A stretch of DNA of 64,000 nucleotides from the NCBI RefSeq assembly GCF_018449515.1, contig NZ_JAAVUQ010000018.1, positions 62,001 through 126,000 of the forward strand, in the 5' to 3' direction. The translations under genes and the position numbers were made by a program. The notes beneath the pieces are model-generated. The model worked only from the letters and a program-made list of their open reading frames with translations, was not told the origin of the DNA and ran no database searches. Positions 9,160 to 18,639 of this stretch are shown here, piece by piece. This stretch comes from Caballeronia sp. dw_19 (GTDB taxonomy: Bacteria; Pseudomonadota; Gammaproteobacteria; Burkholderiales; Burkholderiaceae). Position 1 is the first letter of the stretch. Each line of letters begins with the position of its first letter.

Positions 9160-9987
9160 TTAGACGAGCTTTGCGCCGAGGAAATCGCCGAAGGCTTCAT
9201 AGAAGCCGGCTTCGTTGTCCCACGGAATCATGTGGCCTGCATTCGGTACGCGCGTATGCAGCAGTCCGGGGCTAAGTGTCTGCATTTCCTGCACGTCTTC
9301 GTCGAGCACCACGTCGCCGCGCGCGGCGGTGATCAGCAGCGAAGGTACGCGAAGCAGGGGCAGGTCGGCGTGGATGTCGTCAGTATGGAAACCTTCGAAC
9401 GACGTCAGCATGCCGCGTTCATCGCAGGTATGCAGCCATTGCGCGCGTGTACGCAACTGGTCTTCGGTCCAGGTCGGGCAGAAAGCGCGCATGCCGTCGG
9501 CGTCGATGCCTTTCAAAGCCAGGCGGATTGAATCAACGTACCACGACAGCTTCGCCGGATACGCGCGGCGGCCCGGACCCGACACCGGCGGATCGACGAG
9601 CACCGTGTGCGTCAGGCCCTTTGGCGCGCTGCGGGCGGCGCGGATCGCGATGCGTGCGCCCATTGAATGTCCGACAAGCGCATAGTGTTCAAGGCCAAGC
9701 GCTTCAGCGAGCGCGATGACATCGGCGGCTTGCGCATCGAGGCTGTAGTCGAGCGTTGACGATGCTTCGGATAAACCGCGGCCGCGTACATCGAGCACGT
9801 AGGTATCGAACTGGCGGCCAAGCGTTTCGCCGACAAAGCCCCACGTGACCGCCGGGCTGGTAATGCCCGGAATCAGGATCACGGCGGGACGGCCGGCACG
9901 CACGCCCTCTGTGCCTCCGTAGCGCAGGTAATGCTGGCGAATGCCGTTGGCGTTGACGTTCGCGCCGTAGAGAAGAGTTGAGTTCAT
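9160..9987 (-). CDS. nicD: N-formylmaleamate deformylase
   Basis: Alpha/beta hydrolase (275 residues) that removes formate from N-formylmaleamate. The oxyanion-hole region is VILIPGITSPAVTWGF, the nucleophile serine is in LVGHSMGARIAIRAA, and the catalytic histidine is in VPNAGHMIPWDN close to the C-terminus. The ATG at 9987 fits the family start; the frame extends upstream through the 12-bp tandem repeat, giving a low-complexity extension that is unlikely to be translated. It is followed 49 bases later by nicX. Confidence 0.9.
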   Translation of the reverse strand: MNSTLLYGANVNANGIRQHYLRYGGTEGVRAGRPAVILIPGITSPAVTWGFVGETLGRQFDTYVLDVRGRGLSEASSTLDYSLDAQAADVIALAEALGLEHYALVGHSMGARIAIRAARSAPKGLTHTVLVDPPVSGPGRRAYPAKLSWYVDSIRLALKGIDADGMRAFCPTWTEDQLRTRAQWLHTCDERGMLTSFEGFHTDDIHADLPLLRVPSLLITAARGDVVLDEDVQEMQTLSPGLLHTRVPNAGHMIPWDNEAGFYEAFGDFLGAKLV

Positions 9988-10039
9988 CGCGGAGTCCGTG
10001 GATGGATCGAAAGCTATGGTGTCGAAAGCGATTGGTAAT

Positions 10040-10099
10040 CGATCATTCAGCCGATCAATAAGCCGATCGTTCGGCCGATCGTTAAGCCGCTCAATAAGC
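10040..10099. repeat. Five-unit 12-bp tandem repeat at the nicE-nicD junction
   Basis: Five degenerate units follow each other without gaps: CGATCATTCAGC, CGATCAATAAGC, CGATCGTTCGGC, CGATCGTTAAGC and CGCTCAATAAGC. The last unit overlaps the nicE stop codon region. Most units contain CGATC and end in AGC or GGC. No function is assigned; such arrays can arise by slippage and can change spacing between coupled genes. Confidence 0.85.
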
Positions 10100-10843
10100 G
10101 CCGGAGAGCAGCGCGCCCGCGCCTGGCACCACACGCTCGAGATCCAGCTCGCGCAGCATGGCGTAGGTCGTGGCAATGGCAGCGGTGATGACCGGCTTGC
10201 CCGTCATTGCTTCGACTTGCGGCACTGCGGCAAGCGATGGCATCTGCACGCAGGCCGACAAGACGATCGCATCCACATCTTGATAGGGCAGGGTTTTCAC
10301 GATGTCCGGCAACAGCCGGGGATCGTGGCGGCCGACATCCAGATTGTCGGGAATCTCGAGCGCCCGGTAGGCGACGACTTCAAAACCCTCATTGCGGATG
10401 TAGTCCACGACCAGTTCGGTCAGCGGTTTCATATAAGGCGCGACCACCACGATGCGCTTGGCCTTGATGACCTTCAATGCATCGACCAGGGCGCCCGCAC
10501 TGGTGATGACCGGCGCGGCGCCGCCGTTCTCGACGGTGCGCTCATGCAGCCGCTTTTGCGACACGCGGTGGTAGCCGTGTCCCATCGCCATGATTGCTAC
10601 CAGGCACGCATAACCGAGCACGTCCACGCGCGCGTCGCTGAGTTCCAGCGCGCAGCGGTCCGATTCCGCGTCCATGGCCGCAAGCTCTTCCTTGACCACC
10701 TTCTTCATGCGCATGCGGCTGGAATGGAACGTGAAACGCTCCGGGCGGATGGTTTGGCGGGCGAGCAGCATGGCCGGGATTTCCGTTTCCATCGTCGTGT
10801 TCGAACTCGGCACGATCTGGCCGATGCGCAAGGTCTTCGTCAT
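10091..10843 (-). CDS. nicE: Maleate cis-trans isomerase
   Basis: Asp/Glu racemase-superfamily enzyme that isomerises maleate to fumarate, the final step of the pathway. The 250-residue protein carries the two catalytic cysteines of the family: Cys80 (VDVLGYACLVAIMAMGHG) and Cys198 (DAIVLSACVQMPSLAAV). The N-terminal GQIVPSSNTTMETEIPAML matches the maleate-binding region. It is the first gene of the minus-strand operon nicE-nicD-nicX-nicF-molybdopterin subunit, divergent from nicC. Confidence 0.92.
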   Translation of the reverse strand: MTKTLRIGQIVPSSNTTMETEIPAMLLARQTIRPERFTFHSSRMRMKKVVKEELAAMDAESDRCALELSDARVDVLGYACLVAIMAMGHGYHRVSQKRLHERTVENGGAAPVITSAGALVDALKVIKAKRIVVVAPYMKPLTELVVDYIRNEGFEVVAYRALEIPDNLDVGRHDPRLLPDIVKTLPYQDVDAIVLSACVQMPSLAAVPQVEAMTGKPVITAAIATTYAMLRELDLERVVPGAGALLSGAY

Positions 10844-10927
10844 CTAGTCGACTCCGTATGTCTTGGGCCGCCCGCGGCGGCGTTGTTGGTCTGGCAAGCG
10901 ATGCAACAATTTGATTCGATAAAGTCT

Positions 10928-10940
10928 AGTGTACACATTG
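10928..10940 (+). promoter_or_regulatory. Candidate NicR operator, nicE-proximal
   Basis: AGTGTACACATTG contains the 8-bp palindrome GTGTACAC. The identical 13-mer occurs on the other strand at 11081-11093, and similarity continues into an AATTT after both. Placement near the start of nicE suggests a repressor site. Attribution to the NicR-like MarR proteins is inference. Confidence 0.6.
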
Positions 10941-11080
10941 GAATTTAACAAGATTCCGAAAACATTTTTTAATGGTGCAAGCATGCTTTAGATTGGTGAA
11001 AACCCTCATTAAATGCACATATAAAGGGATAAAGCGCACCTGTGTAGACTCAATGCAAATTTTCTTTACTCAAAAAAATT

Positions 11081-11093
11081 CAATGTGTACACT
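11081..11093 (-). promoter_or_regulatory. Candidate NicR operator, nicC-proximal
   Basis: CAATGTGTACACT is the exact reverse complement of the site at 10928-10940, including the GTGTACAC palindrome. It ends 68 bases before the nicC ATG, a place where a bound repressor would block transcription. Confidence 0.6.
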
Positions 11094-11101
11094 CTATATA
11101 G

Positions 11102-12322
<1,221 letters not shown>

Positions 12323-12337
12323 TATTTCGACCCGGCT

Positions 12338-12388
12338 GCGCGCGGCAGTGTCTGGATAAGCTGCCTGTCTAGAGACATTGCCGCGCGC
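12338..12388 (+). other. Strong hairpin between nicC and nicA
   Basis: GCGCGCGGCA (12338-12347) pairs with TGCCGCGCGC (12379-12388). The stem continues through a G-T wobble and TGTCT/AGACA, giving about 16 pairs around a 19-base loop. There is no T tract, so it is not a typical terminator. A segmental mRNA stabiliser or partial attenuator is possible. Confidence 0.6.
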
Positions 12389-12411
12389 GGTCTTGATTCG
12401 ATGACTTGAAA

Positions 12412-12921
12412 ATGAGCGTGTCTGCTTCCGCAACACAGGTTTCCGGACCGTTGACGCTGACCGTCAACGGCAGCACGCGCACGGTCGATGTGACCCGCGA
12501 CACGCCCTTGTTGTATGTGCTGCGCAACGACTTCGAACTGAACGGGCCGAAGTACGGTTGTGGTCTCGGCCAGTGCGGTGTATGCACGGTGCTGCTGGAC
12601 GGCGGCCCTGCACGTTCGTGCGTCGTGCCGGTTGCGGCGGCTATTGGACGTGAAACGCTTACGCTGGAAGGGCTCGGAACGCTGGACGTGCTGCATCCGA
12701 TCCAGCGGGCTTTCATCGATGAACAAGCAGCGCAATGCGGCTACTGCCTTAACGGCATGATCATGAGCACGAAGGCGCTGCTCGATCGCAACCCCACGCC
12801 CGATGACGACGACATCCGCGACGCGCTGCGCTTCAACCTGTGCCGTTGCGGCACGCACATTGAAATCATGAAGGCCGTGCATCGCGCGGCTGAATACCTG
12901 AAACGCGAACAAAAACGCTGA
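12412..12921 (+). CDS. nicA: Nicotinate dehydrogenase 2Fe-2S subunit
   Basis: Small iron-sulfur subunit of the molybdenum hydroxylase, passing electrons from the molybdenum site to cytochrome. Both [2Fe-2S] clusters are visible: the plant-ferredoxin-type CGLGQCGVC with its fourth cysteine in ARSCVVPV, and the helical-type CGYC with LCRCGTH. The start is the ATG at 12412; a TTG two codons upstream is also in frame. The 169 residues are slightly longer at the N-terminus than P. putida NicA (157). Confidence 0.93.
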   Translation: MSVSASATQVSGPLTLTVNGSTRTVDVTRDTPLLYVLRNDFELNGPKYGCGLGQCGVCTVLLDGGPARSCVVPVAAAIGRETLTLEGLGTLDVLHPIQRAFIDEQAAQCGYCLNGMIMSTKALLDRNPTPDDDDIRDALRFNLCRCGTHIEIMKAVHRAAEYLKREQKR

Positions 12922-12934
12922 TTCATTGGATCCC

Positions 12935-12976
12935 CTGTAATGGACGCCCTGTAATGGACCCGATGTAATGGACGCC
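12935..12976 (+). repeat. Triplicated 14-bp start-codon element before the cytochrome subunit gene
   Basis: Three 14-bp units of the form (C/A)TGTAATGGAC(G/C)C(C/G) run from 12935 to 12976. Each holds a TAATG, so stop and start overlap. The first ATG (12940) reads MDAL then TAA; the second (12954) reads MDPM then TAA; only the third (12968) opens the long frame. The array could feed ribosomes into the gene by reinitiation. Confidence 0.8.
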
Positions 12977-15730
12977 GTGCACGAAGGAAGTTCTGGCGGA
13001 CCCGTGCTGATGCCCGAGTCGATGCTTCACGCGTGCGTGCTGGGAAATGCCGACGCTGCGCTGCTCGCGTTTGGGCACAAGCTGGCGGTGCAAGCTGGTG
13101 TGCGCTGGGTCGTTGTGGGCAACGTGGCCGCGTTCGTGGCCGAGCGTTTCGAGCTGGCACACGACGCTGCTTGCCGGCTGGTGTTATCGACTCGTGCGCA
13201 GCATGCCGGCGACACCGCCTCGTTACCCGTGCAACATTCCGGCTTGCAGCAGGAAGCGCATTACATATGGCCGATTCCGGCGGACAGGTTGGTGCCGTGC
13301 GAGGCCATTGCGCGCAACGAGGCCGGGAGTATCGCGGTCTGGAGCAGTGCTCCCGAGACCGCGGATCTACGGGCGAAGCTTGCCGCTATCACGGGCCTGT
13401 TGCCCGACCGCTTTGCGCTGCATTCCCTCGATGAGCACGCTGATCCGCTAATCGCCACGCATGCCGCGCTCGCTGCGGTTGTTTTGATGGCGGAGACTGG
13501 CCGGGCGATATGCGTTGGCGGTTATATGTCGATGTCTCAGGTCAGGGAGGCGGAAGTTTGCGTCGCGGCGTCGCTGGACACAGAAGGCGCGCTGCTCGAC
13601 TGGCGCTACATGGCGCGAACGCCGGGCTTAACAGGCGGAGAAGCAGTTGCGCAAGATCCGGGTCCTTATTCTTCATCCCGTGCCACGTCGCTTGTCGACG
13701 ACCCCGCCGCGCTGATTCCCGGCTCGGCGCATACCTTTGCACGCGAGTCTTTCGTCGATGAAATCGCGCGCGATCATCATCGCGATCCGGTTTCGTTTCG
13801 TCTCGATCACCTCGATCCGGTGGAGTATGGCGGCGCGAGGGAACTGATCGACACGGTGGCGCAGCGGGCAGCGTGGAACGCCGGTAAGCCGGATCGCAAG
13901 ACCCGCCGCGCGAACAATGAAGTCGCACATGGCCGCGGTTTCGCGTTCGACAAACACGATGCCGCATCCGGCGATAACCCGACGCCCGACTATTCGGCGT
14001 GGATCGTCGATCTCGATGTAAACCGCCTGACCGGTGACGTTGCGCTTAAGCGGGTGGTAGCGGGGCGGGCGAGCGGCCGGCGCAGGATTGGCCGGTTGAA
14101 TGGAATTCCGGCCCGGCAGATCGCTGCTGCGGCTTCGCGTGCCCTGGGTCTGCAACTCACCGCGCGACCCTCGCACGACGAGACGCCGGGTGCGCAAGCC
14201 GTATCGCATGAACTTGCTCCCGCATCGGCGGCGAGCAGCGAGGTCGCTACGCAGGTGACGGCCAATGATCGTCTGGAAATCGATGTCTCGCCAGCGGCAG
14301 CGGCTATCGCCAATGCGCTTTACGATGCAACCGGTGTGCGTTTTCGGGCGCCGCCCTTCACGCCGGAATGCGTGCTTGCGGCGCTTGGGCGTACCCGCGA
14401 GCCGGAAGGGGCGATCGGCAGCGGACTGAGGCGCGTAAAACGCTCGCTGTGGACCGCGCTCGCGGCCGGTGGGGTGGGCAGCCTGATCGGGTTGGCCTGC
14501 GCCGCGTGGCCCCTGCGTGCCCCGATTGAAGCGATCGCCCGCCCGGCTGCATCGACCTGGTCCGATGCCACCATCGCCCGCGGCCGCCAGATTGCCGAGT
14601 TCGGAGATTGCGCGGTCTGTCATACGGCGCCCGGCGGCGTGGTCAATGCCGGTGGCCTGGGCCTGGAAACGCCTTTCGGCATGGTCTACACGACCAACCT
14701 GACGCCCGATCCGAAGACGGGTATCGGCAACTGGTCGTTCGCCGCGTTCGACCGGGCGATGCGCCAGGGCATTTCACGCGACGGCCATCATCTATATCCG
14801 GCATTCCCCTATACCGCGTTCACGAAGATGAGCGAGGCCGACATGACCGCGCTGTACGCGTATTTGATGTCGCAGCCGGCGGTCGAAAATACGCCGCCTG
14901 CCACACGCTTGCCGTTTCCGCTGAATCAGCGCGCACTGGTCGCTGGATGGAATGCGCTCTATCTGAAACAGGGCGAGTTCAAGCCCGACCCGGCGCGCTC
15001 GGCGTTGTGGAATCGCGGCGCGTATCTCGTGGATGGCGCCGGACATTGCAGCGCGTGCCATTCGCCGCGCAATGCATTCGGGGCGGAGAAGGGCGGGCGT
15101 TTGTACCTGACAGGCGGGAGCGCCGAAGGCTGGGTGGCGCCGTCGCTTGTCGCCAATTCGAAGGCGCCGGTGCGCTGGACCGAGCAGGCGTTGTACGACT
15201 ATCTGAAGACGGGCTTCTCGCATGAGCATGGCGTCGCGGCTGGCCCGATGGCGCCGGTCGTCGCGAGTTTGTCGACGCTGCCGGAAGAGGACGTGCGCGC
15301 GATGGCGCATTACGTGGCGTCGCTCTCGCCGCAGCCGGCCGCTGTTCCTGTTTCAAAACCCACGTACGATCCCGCCACGGACGCCGTGACCCTGCAGGGA
15401 CTCGATAGCGGCCGGCGGATCTTTGAAGGCGCATGCGCGGTCTGTCATGCTGCGACGGGTGGCGTCGGCAACTTCGGGGTGCGTCCGCTGCTCTCGCTGA
15501 ACACCAGCGTGAGCGAAGCGACGCCGGACAATCTGCTGAACGTCATCCAGAATGGCATTGATGCCCCCGCAACCGATGCGCTTGGTTACATGCCGGGCTT
15601 CAAGGATTCATTCGACGACCATCAGATCGCCGATCTCGTGTCTTATATCCGGGCTTCATTCGCACCGAATGAAGCGTCGTGGAAAGACGTGGCTCAGGCG
15701 TCGGCGCGAATCCGGAAACACGTGCATTAG
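12968..15730 (+). CDS. Membrane tri-haem cytochrome c fused to a degenerate NicB molybdopterin-like domain
   Basis: Electron-transfer subunit of nicotinate dehydrogenase, 920 residues. Residues 1 to about 480 align with parts of the molybdopterin subunit at 5019-7289 (for example FRLDHLDP, YSAWIVDLDVNRLTGDV and YDATGVRFRAPPFTPE). They have lost the GQDTGT segment, the GCYGRN segment and the GAGE active-site glutamate. A transmembrane helix at about 494-516 follows. Three haem c sites come next: CAVCH at 548, CSACH at 694 and CAVCH at 823, each in a typical periplasmic cytochrome c domain. The N-terminal half is therefore probably a non-catalytic docking domain for NicA and NicB, with the cytochromes exporting electrons. 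It follows nicA by 46 bases. Confidence 0.8.
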   Translation: MDAVHEGSSGGPVLMPESMLHACVLGNADAALLAFGHKLAVQAGVRWVVVGNVAAFVAERFELAHDAACRLVLSTRAQHAGDTASLPVQHSGLQQEAHYIWPIPADRLVPCEAIARNEAGSIAVWSSAPETADLRAKLAAITGLLPDRFALHSLDEHADPLIATHAALAAVVLMAETGRAICVGGYMSMSQVREAEVCVAASLDTEGALLDWRYMARTPGLTGGEAVAQDPGPYSSSRATSLVDDPAALIPGSAHTFARESFVDEIARDHHRDPVSFRLDHLDPVEYGGARELIDTVAQRAAWNAGKPDRKTRRANNEVAHGRGFAFDKHDAASGDNPTPDYSAWIVDLDVNRLTGDVALKRVVAGRASGRRRIGRLNGIPARQIAAAASRALGLQLTARPSHDETPGAQAVSHELAPASAASSEVATQVTANDRLEIDVSPAAAAIANALYDATGVRFRAPPFTPECVLAALGRTREPEGAIGSGLRRVKRSLWTALAAGGVGSLIGLACAAWPLRAPIEAIARPAASTWSDATIARGRQIAEFGDCAVCHTAPGGVVNAGGLGLETPFGMVYTTNLTPDPKTGIGNWSFAAFDRAMRQGISRDGHHLYPAFPYTAFTKMSEADMTALYAYLMSQPAVENTPPATRLPFPLNQRALVAGWNALYLKQGEFKPDPARSALWNRGAYLVDGAGHCSACHSPRNAFGAEKGGRLYLTGGSAEGWVAPSLVANSKAPVRWTEQALYDYLKTGFSHEHGVAAGPMAPVVASLSTLPEEDVRAMAHYVASLSPQPAAVPVSKPTYDPATDAVTLQGLDSGRRIFEGACAVCHAATGGVGNFGVRPLLSLNTSVSEATPDNLLNVIQNGIDAPATDALGYMPGFKDSFDDHQIADLVSYIRASFAPNEASWKDVAQASARIRKHVH

Positions 15731-15836
15731 CGTTAGGGGGAATGTTGCTGCGGCTACCTTGACGAATTGCGCCGCCCGGTCCGCGCGAGCGGTTATCCCC
15801 ATCCCACCATTCCACCTCACCGACATTCGAACTATC

Positions 15837-16319
15837 ATGGCGCCTTCGAAGCTTCCTTCCGGTTCATCGCAAGCTGCACAGGACGCCGTGTCCCGCTATG
15901 AGGTGTCGGAGCAGATCGGGCATCTGCTTCGCAAGGCCTATCAGCGCCATCTCGCCATCTTCAGCCAGACCATCGACGACCCTCAACTGACCGCCGTGCA
16001 GTTTGCGGTATTGAGTGCCAGCCGAAGGCTAGGACCATCTTCAATGAGCGACCTGGGCAAGGCGACCGCGATCGATGCAGCCACGGTGCGCGGCATAATT
16101 GAACGTCTGAGGACGCGAGAGCTGATCGAGTTGCAGACAAATCCCGACGACCGCAGAAAGGTGACGGTGCAACTGACGCGGGCGGGTGAAAGCCTGGTTG
16201 AGCAGATCACGCCAACCGCCTTGCGTATCAGCGAACTGACCATGGGCGAGCTGAACGAAGCGGAGCGAGTGGCCGTGCTCTATTTGCTGCGCAAGCTAAG
16301 TGCGCCCGATGTCGAGTAA
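15837..16319 (+). CDS. nicR: MarR-family regulator NicR
   Basis: MarR winged-helix repressor of 160 residues. The dimerisation helix is VSEQIGHLLRKAYQRHLAIF, the recognition region KATAIDAATVRGIIERLRTR, and the wing contains NPDDRRKVTV. It lies 106 bases after the cytochrome subunit gene, within the nic cluster, as expected for NicR, which represses nic genes until 6-hydroxynicotinate appears in P. putida. The ATG at 15837 is used; the upstream open frame overlaps the preceding gene. A paralogue sits at 4511-4981, and which of the two is the true pathway repressor cannot be read from sequence. Confidence 0.8.
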   Translation: MAPSKLPSGSSQAAQDAVSRYEVSEQIGHLLRKAYQRHLAIFSQTIDDPQLTAVQFAVLSASRRLGPSSMSDLGKATAIDAATVRGIIERLRTRELIELQTNPDDRRKVTVQLTRAGESLVEQITPTALRISELTMGELNEAERVAVLYLLRKLSAPDVE

Positions 16320-16716
16320 GCGCGATTGTGTGCAGTGCGTTTGCGCGGTTATGGCCGCGCTTATTATTTAGCCGCTTCATCTGGTGCAATGCCATTCGCC
16401 GCTTCCTCGCATTGCACCAATAGCGGGACCGTCGCACCGGAAAAGCGATTATGGCGTGTACGCTGATTTTATAAGGTGCAGCACAACCAGCATCCTTGTA
16501 TGGCTGTCAGCTTCGCGTTAGCTATAAACCCCGATAAAACAAGGGATAAACGCCACGATACCTAGTACAAGTCACTAGCTATAAAGTGGGCATGGTCATT
16601 GCATAGAAGACTAGAATTAGAGTGTGTACATTTGTATCAGCAGGCGAAGACATCGCTGTAAAAAGCAAGCTTGCGGACACGTACACCTTGATGAATCTCG
16701 AGCGATAGAGGCGTCG
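16320..16716. promoter_or_regulatory. Intergenic region upstream of the ABC transporter
   Basis: About 400 bases without a recognisable gene. It contains a perfect 11-bp inverted repeat (TGGTGCAATGC at 16382-16392, GCATTGCACCA at 16409-16419, 16-base loop) with no T tract. An AGTGTGTACATTTG at 16621-16634 resembles the candidate operators at 10928 and 11081 in its TGTACA core. That similarity hints at shared control of the transporter and nic genes. Confidence 0.45.
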
Positions 16717-18639
16717 ATGCTTTCGAATCTGGCTATACAACTCATCAACGGACTAGCGGACGCCTGCGCCATGTTTCTTGTCGCGTCCGGTTTGTCGTTG
16801 ATCTTCGGTGTGACGCGAATCGTCAACTTCGCGCACGGCTCGTTCTACATGCTTGGCGTGTACGTGGCCTATAGCATCGCCAGCCGTTTTGGTTCGACCG
16901 TCGCCGGTTTCTGGCTTTCGATGCTTGCAGCCGCGATCGTCGTTGCCGTGCTGGGTGCGCTGGTCGAAGTGATCGTGCTCCGTCGCATTTATCAGGCACC
17001 CGAGTTATTCCACCTTCTGGCGACCTTTGCGCTGGTGCTGATCTTTCGCGACGCCGCGCTGTACATCTGGGGCCCGGAAGACCTGTTCGGGCCGCGCGCT
17101 CCGCTGCTCGGCGGCGCAGTCAATCTGCTTGGCCACGCATTGCCCACCTACGACATTGCATTGATCGTGATCGGTCCCGTGGTGCTGGCTATCCTCTGGT
17201 TCGGTCTGACTAAAACGCGCTGGGGCACGCTTGTGCGCGCGGCGACCGGTGACCGGGAAATGCTCGGTGCACTCGGTATCAACCAGGCCTGGCTATTTAC
17301 GGGCGTGTTTTTTATCGGCGCATTTCTCGCGGGTCTTGGCGGCGCGCTTCAGGTGCCGCGCATGTCGGCGAATCTGTCGCTTGATATCGATACGATCGGC
17401 AATGCGTTCGTCGTGGTGGTGGTCGGCGGAATGGGCTCGATTCCCGGCGCGTTCGTGGCCGCGTTGCTGATCGCGGAGATCAAGGCGCTATGCATTGGCA
17501 TAGGCGACGTCACCATTGGCGGCGTGGTGTTTTCGTTGAGCAAGTTCACGCTGGTGGCTGAGTTCGTGGTGATGGCTATCGTGCTCGTCGTGCGGCCGTG
17601 GGGTCTGCTCGGTCGCGCACAGGCCGCGGTTCGTACCATGGCTGCCGCCGAAACACCGCTGCGTCCCGCCGATACGCGTCTGAAAATTTTCGCTGGTCTC
17701 GTGCTCGCCGTACTTGTGCTCGCACCGCTGCTTTCAGGCGTGTTCCCCTACATGCCCGTGCTGCTTGTCGAGATACTGATCGCAGTTTTGTTTGCGACGA
17801 GCCTGCATTTCATCATGGGTCCGGGCGGCATGCATTCGTTCGGTCATGCCGCGTATTTCGGCCTGGGCGCGTATGGCGCAGCGTTATTCCTGAAGGTCTT
17901 GAACCTGCCGATGGAGGCCGCGCTCGTGCTCGGCCCTTTGCTTGCTGGCGTCGGGGCGATCGTGTTCGGATGGTTCTGCGTGCGTTTGTCGGGTGTCTAT
18001 CTCGCGATGCTGACGCTGGCCTTCGCGCAGATCGTCTGGTCGATCGTGTTCCAGTGGGACGCGGTGACCGGCGGCAGCAACGGCATTCTCAACCTGTGGC
18101 CGTCGAGCTGGCTCAGCTCGACGGTGGCGTATTACTACGTGACCCTGGTGTTCGCGGTGCTGGGCGTATGGCTTTTGCGGCGAATGTTGTTCTCGCCCCT
18201 CGGTTATGCCATGCGTGCCTCTCGCGATTCAACTTTGCGGGCAGAAGCGATCGGTATCGATGTGAAGCGCGTGCAGTGGGTCGCTTTCATTATCTCGTCA
18301 TTGTTCTGCGGCCTCGCGGGATCGCTGTATGCATTCTCCAAGGGGTCGATCTCGCCGGAAGTAATCAGCGTCGGGCGTTCGGTCGATGGCCTCGTCATGG
18401 TGCTGCTGGGAGGCTTGCAGACACTCACCGGGCCGATTGTCGGCGCGGCGGTGTTCACCTGGCTTCAAGATACGGTAGCGCGTCAGACGGACTACTGGGA
18501 AGCCCTGCTGGGCGCAGCGATTCTGGTGCTGGTGATCGCGTTCCCGCAGGGGATCGTGGGGTTCGTGCGGGACAAGCTGGGGTCGCACAAAAATGCCGAT
18601 GGCGGCGTGGCCTCGCAACCCGCCAAGGAGGCCCTGTGA
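16717..18639 (+). CDS. Fused LivH-LivM branched-chain-type ABC permease
   Basis: A 640-residue inner-membrane protein combining both permeases of a HAAT-family importer. Residues about 1-300 are LivH-like (GLSLIFGVTRIVNFAHGSFY near the start, VVVGGMGSIPGAFVAALLIA near 240). Residues about 320-640 are LivM-like (IMGPGGMHSFGHAAYFGLGA, LGYAMRASRDSTLRAEAIGI, LGGLQTLTGPIVGAAVF). LivH and LivM are normally separate. The ATG at 16717 follows GAGG and begins a hydrophobic segment; the longer frame from 16624 adds a charged stretch without family likeness. The gene is coupled to the ATPase downstream. The substrate is probably nicotinate or a related pyridine acid, by context. Confidence 0.85.
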   Translation: MLSNLAIQLINGLADACAMFLVASGLSLIFGVTRIVNFAHGSFYMLGVYVAYSIASRFGSTVAGFWLSMLAAAIVVAVLGALVEVIVLRRIYQAPELFHLLATFALVLIFRDAALYIWGPEDLFGPRAPLLGGAVNLLGHALPTYDIALIVIGPVVLAILWFGLTKTRWGTLVRAATGDREMLGALGINQAWLFTGVFFIGAFLAGLGGALQVPRMSANLSLDIDTIGNAFVVVVVGGMGSIPGAFVAALLIAEIKALCIGIGDVTIGGVVFSLSKFTLVAEFVVMAIVLVVRPWGLLGRAQAAVRTMAAAETPLRPADTRLKIFAGLVLAVLVLAPLLSGVFPYMPVLLVEILIAVLFATSLHFIMGPGGMHSFGHAAYFGLGAYGAALFLKVLNLPMEAALVLGPLLAGVGAIVFGWFCVRLSGVYLAMLTLAFAQIVWSIVFQWDAVTGGSNGILNLWPSSWLSSTVAYYYVTLVFAVLGVWLLRRMLFSPLGYAMRASRDSTLRAEAIGIDVKRVQWVAFIISSLFCGLAGSLYAFSKGSISPEVISVGRSVDGLVMVLLGGLQTLTGPIVGAAVFTWLQDTVARQTDYWEALLGAAILVLVIAFPQGIVGFVRDKLGSHKNADGGVASQPAKEAL

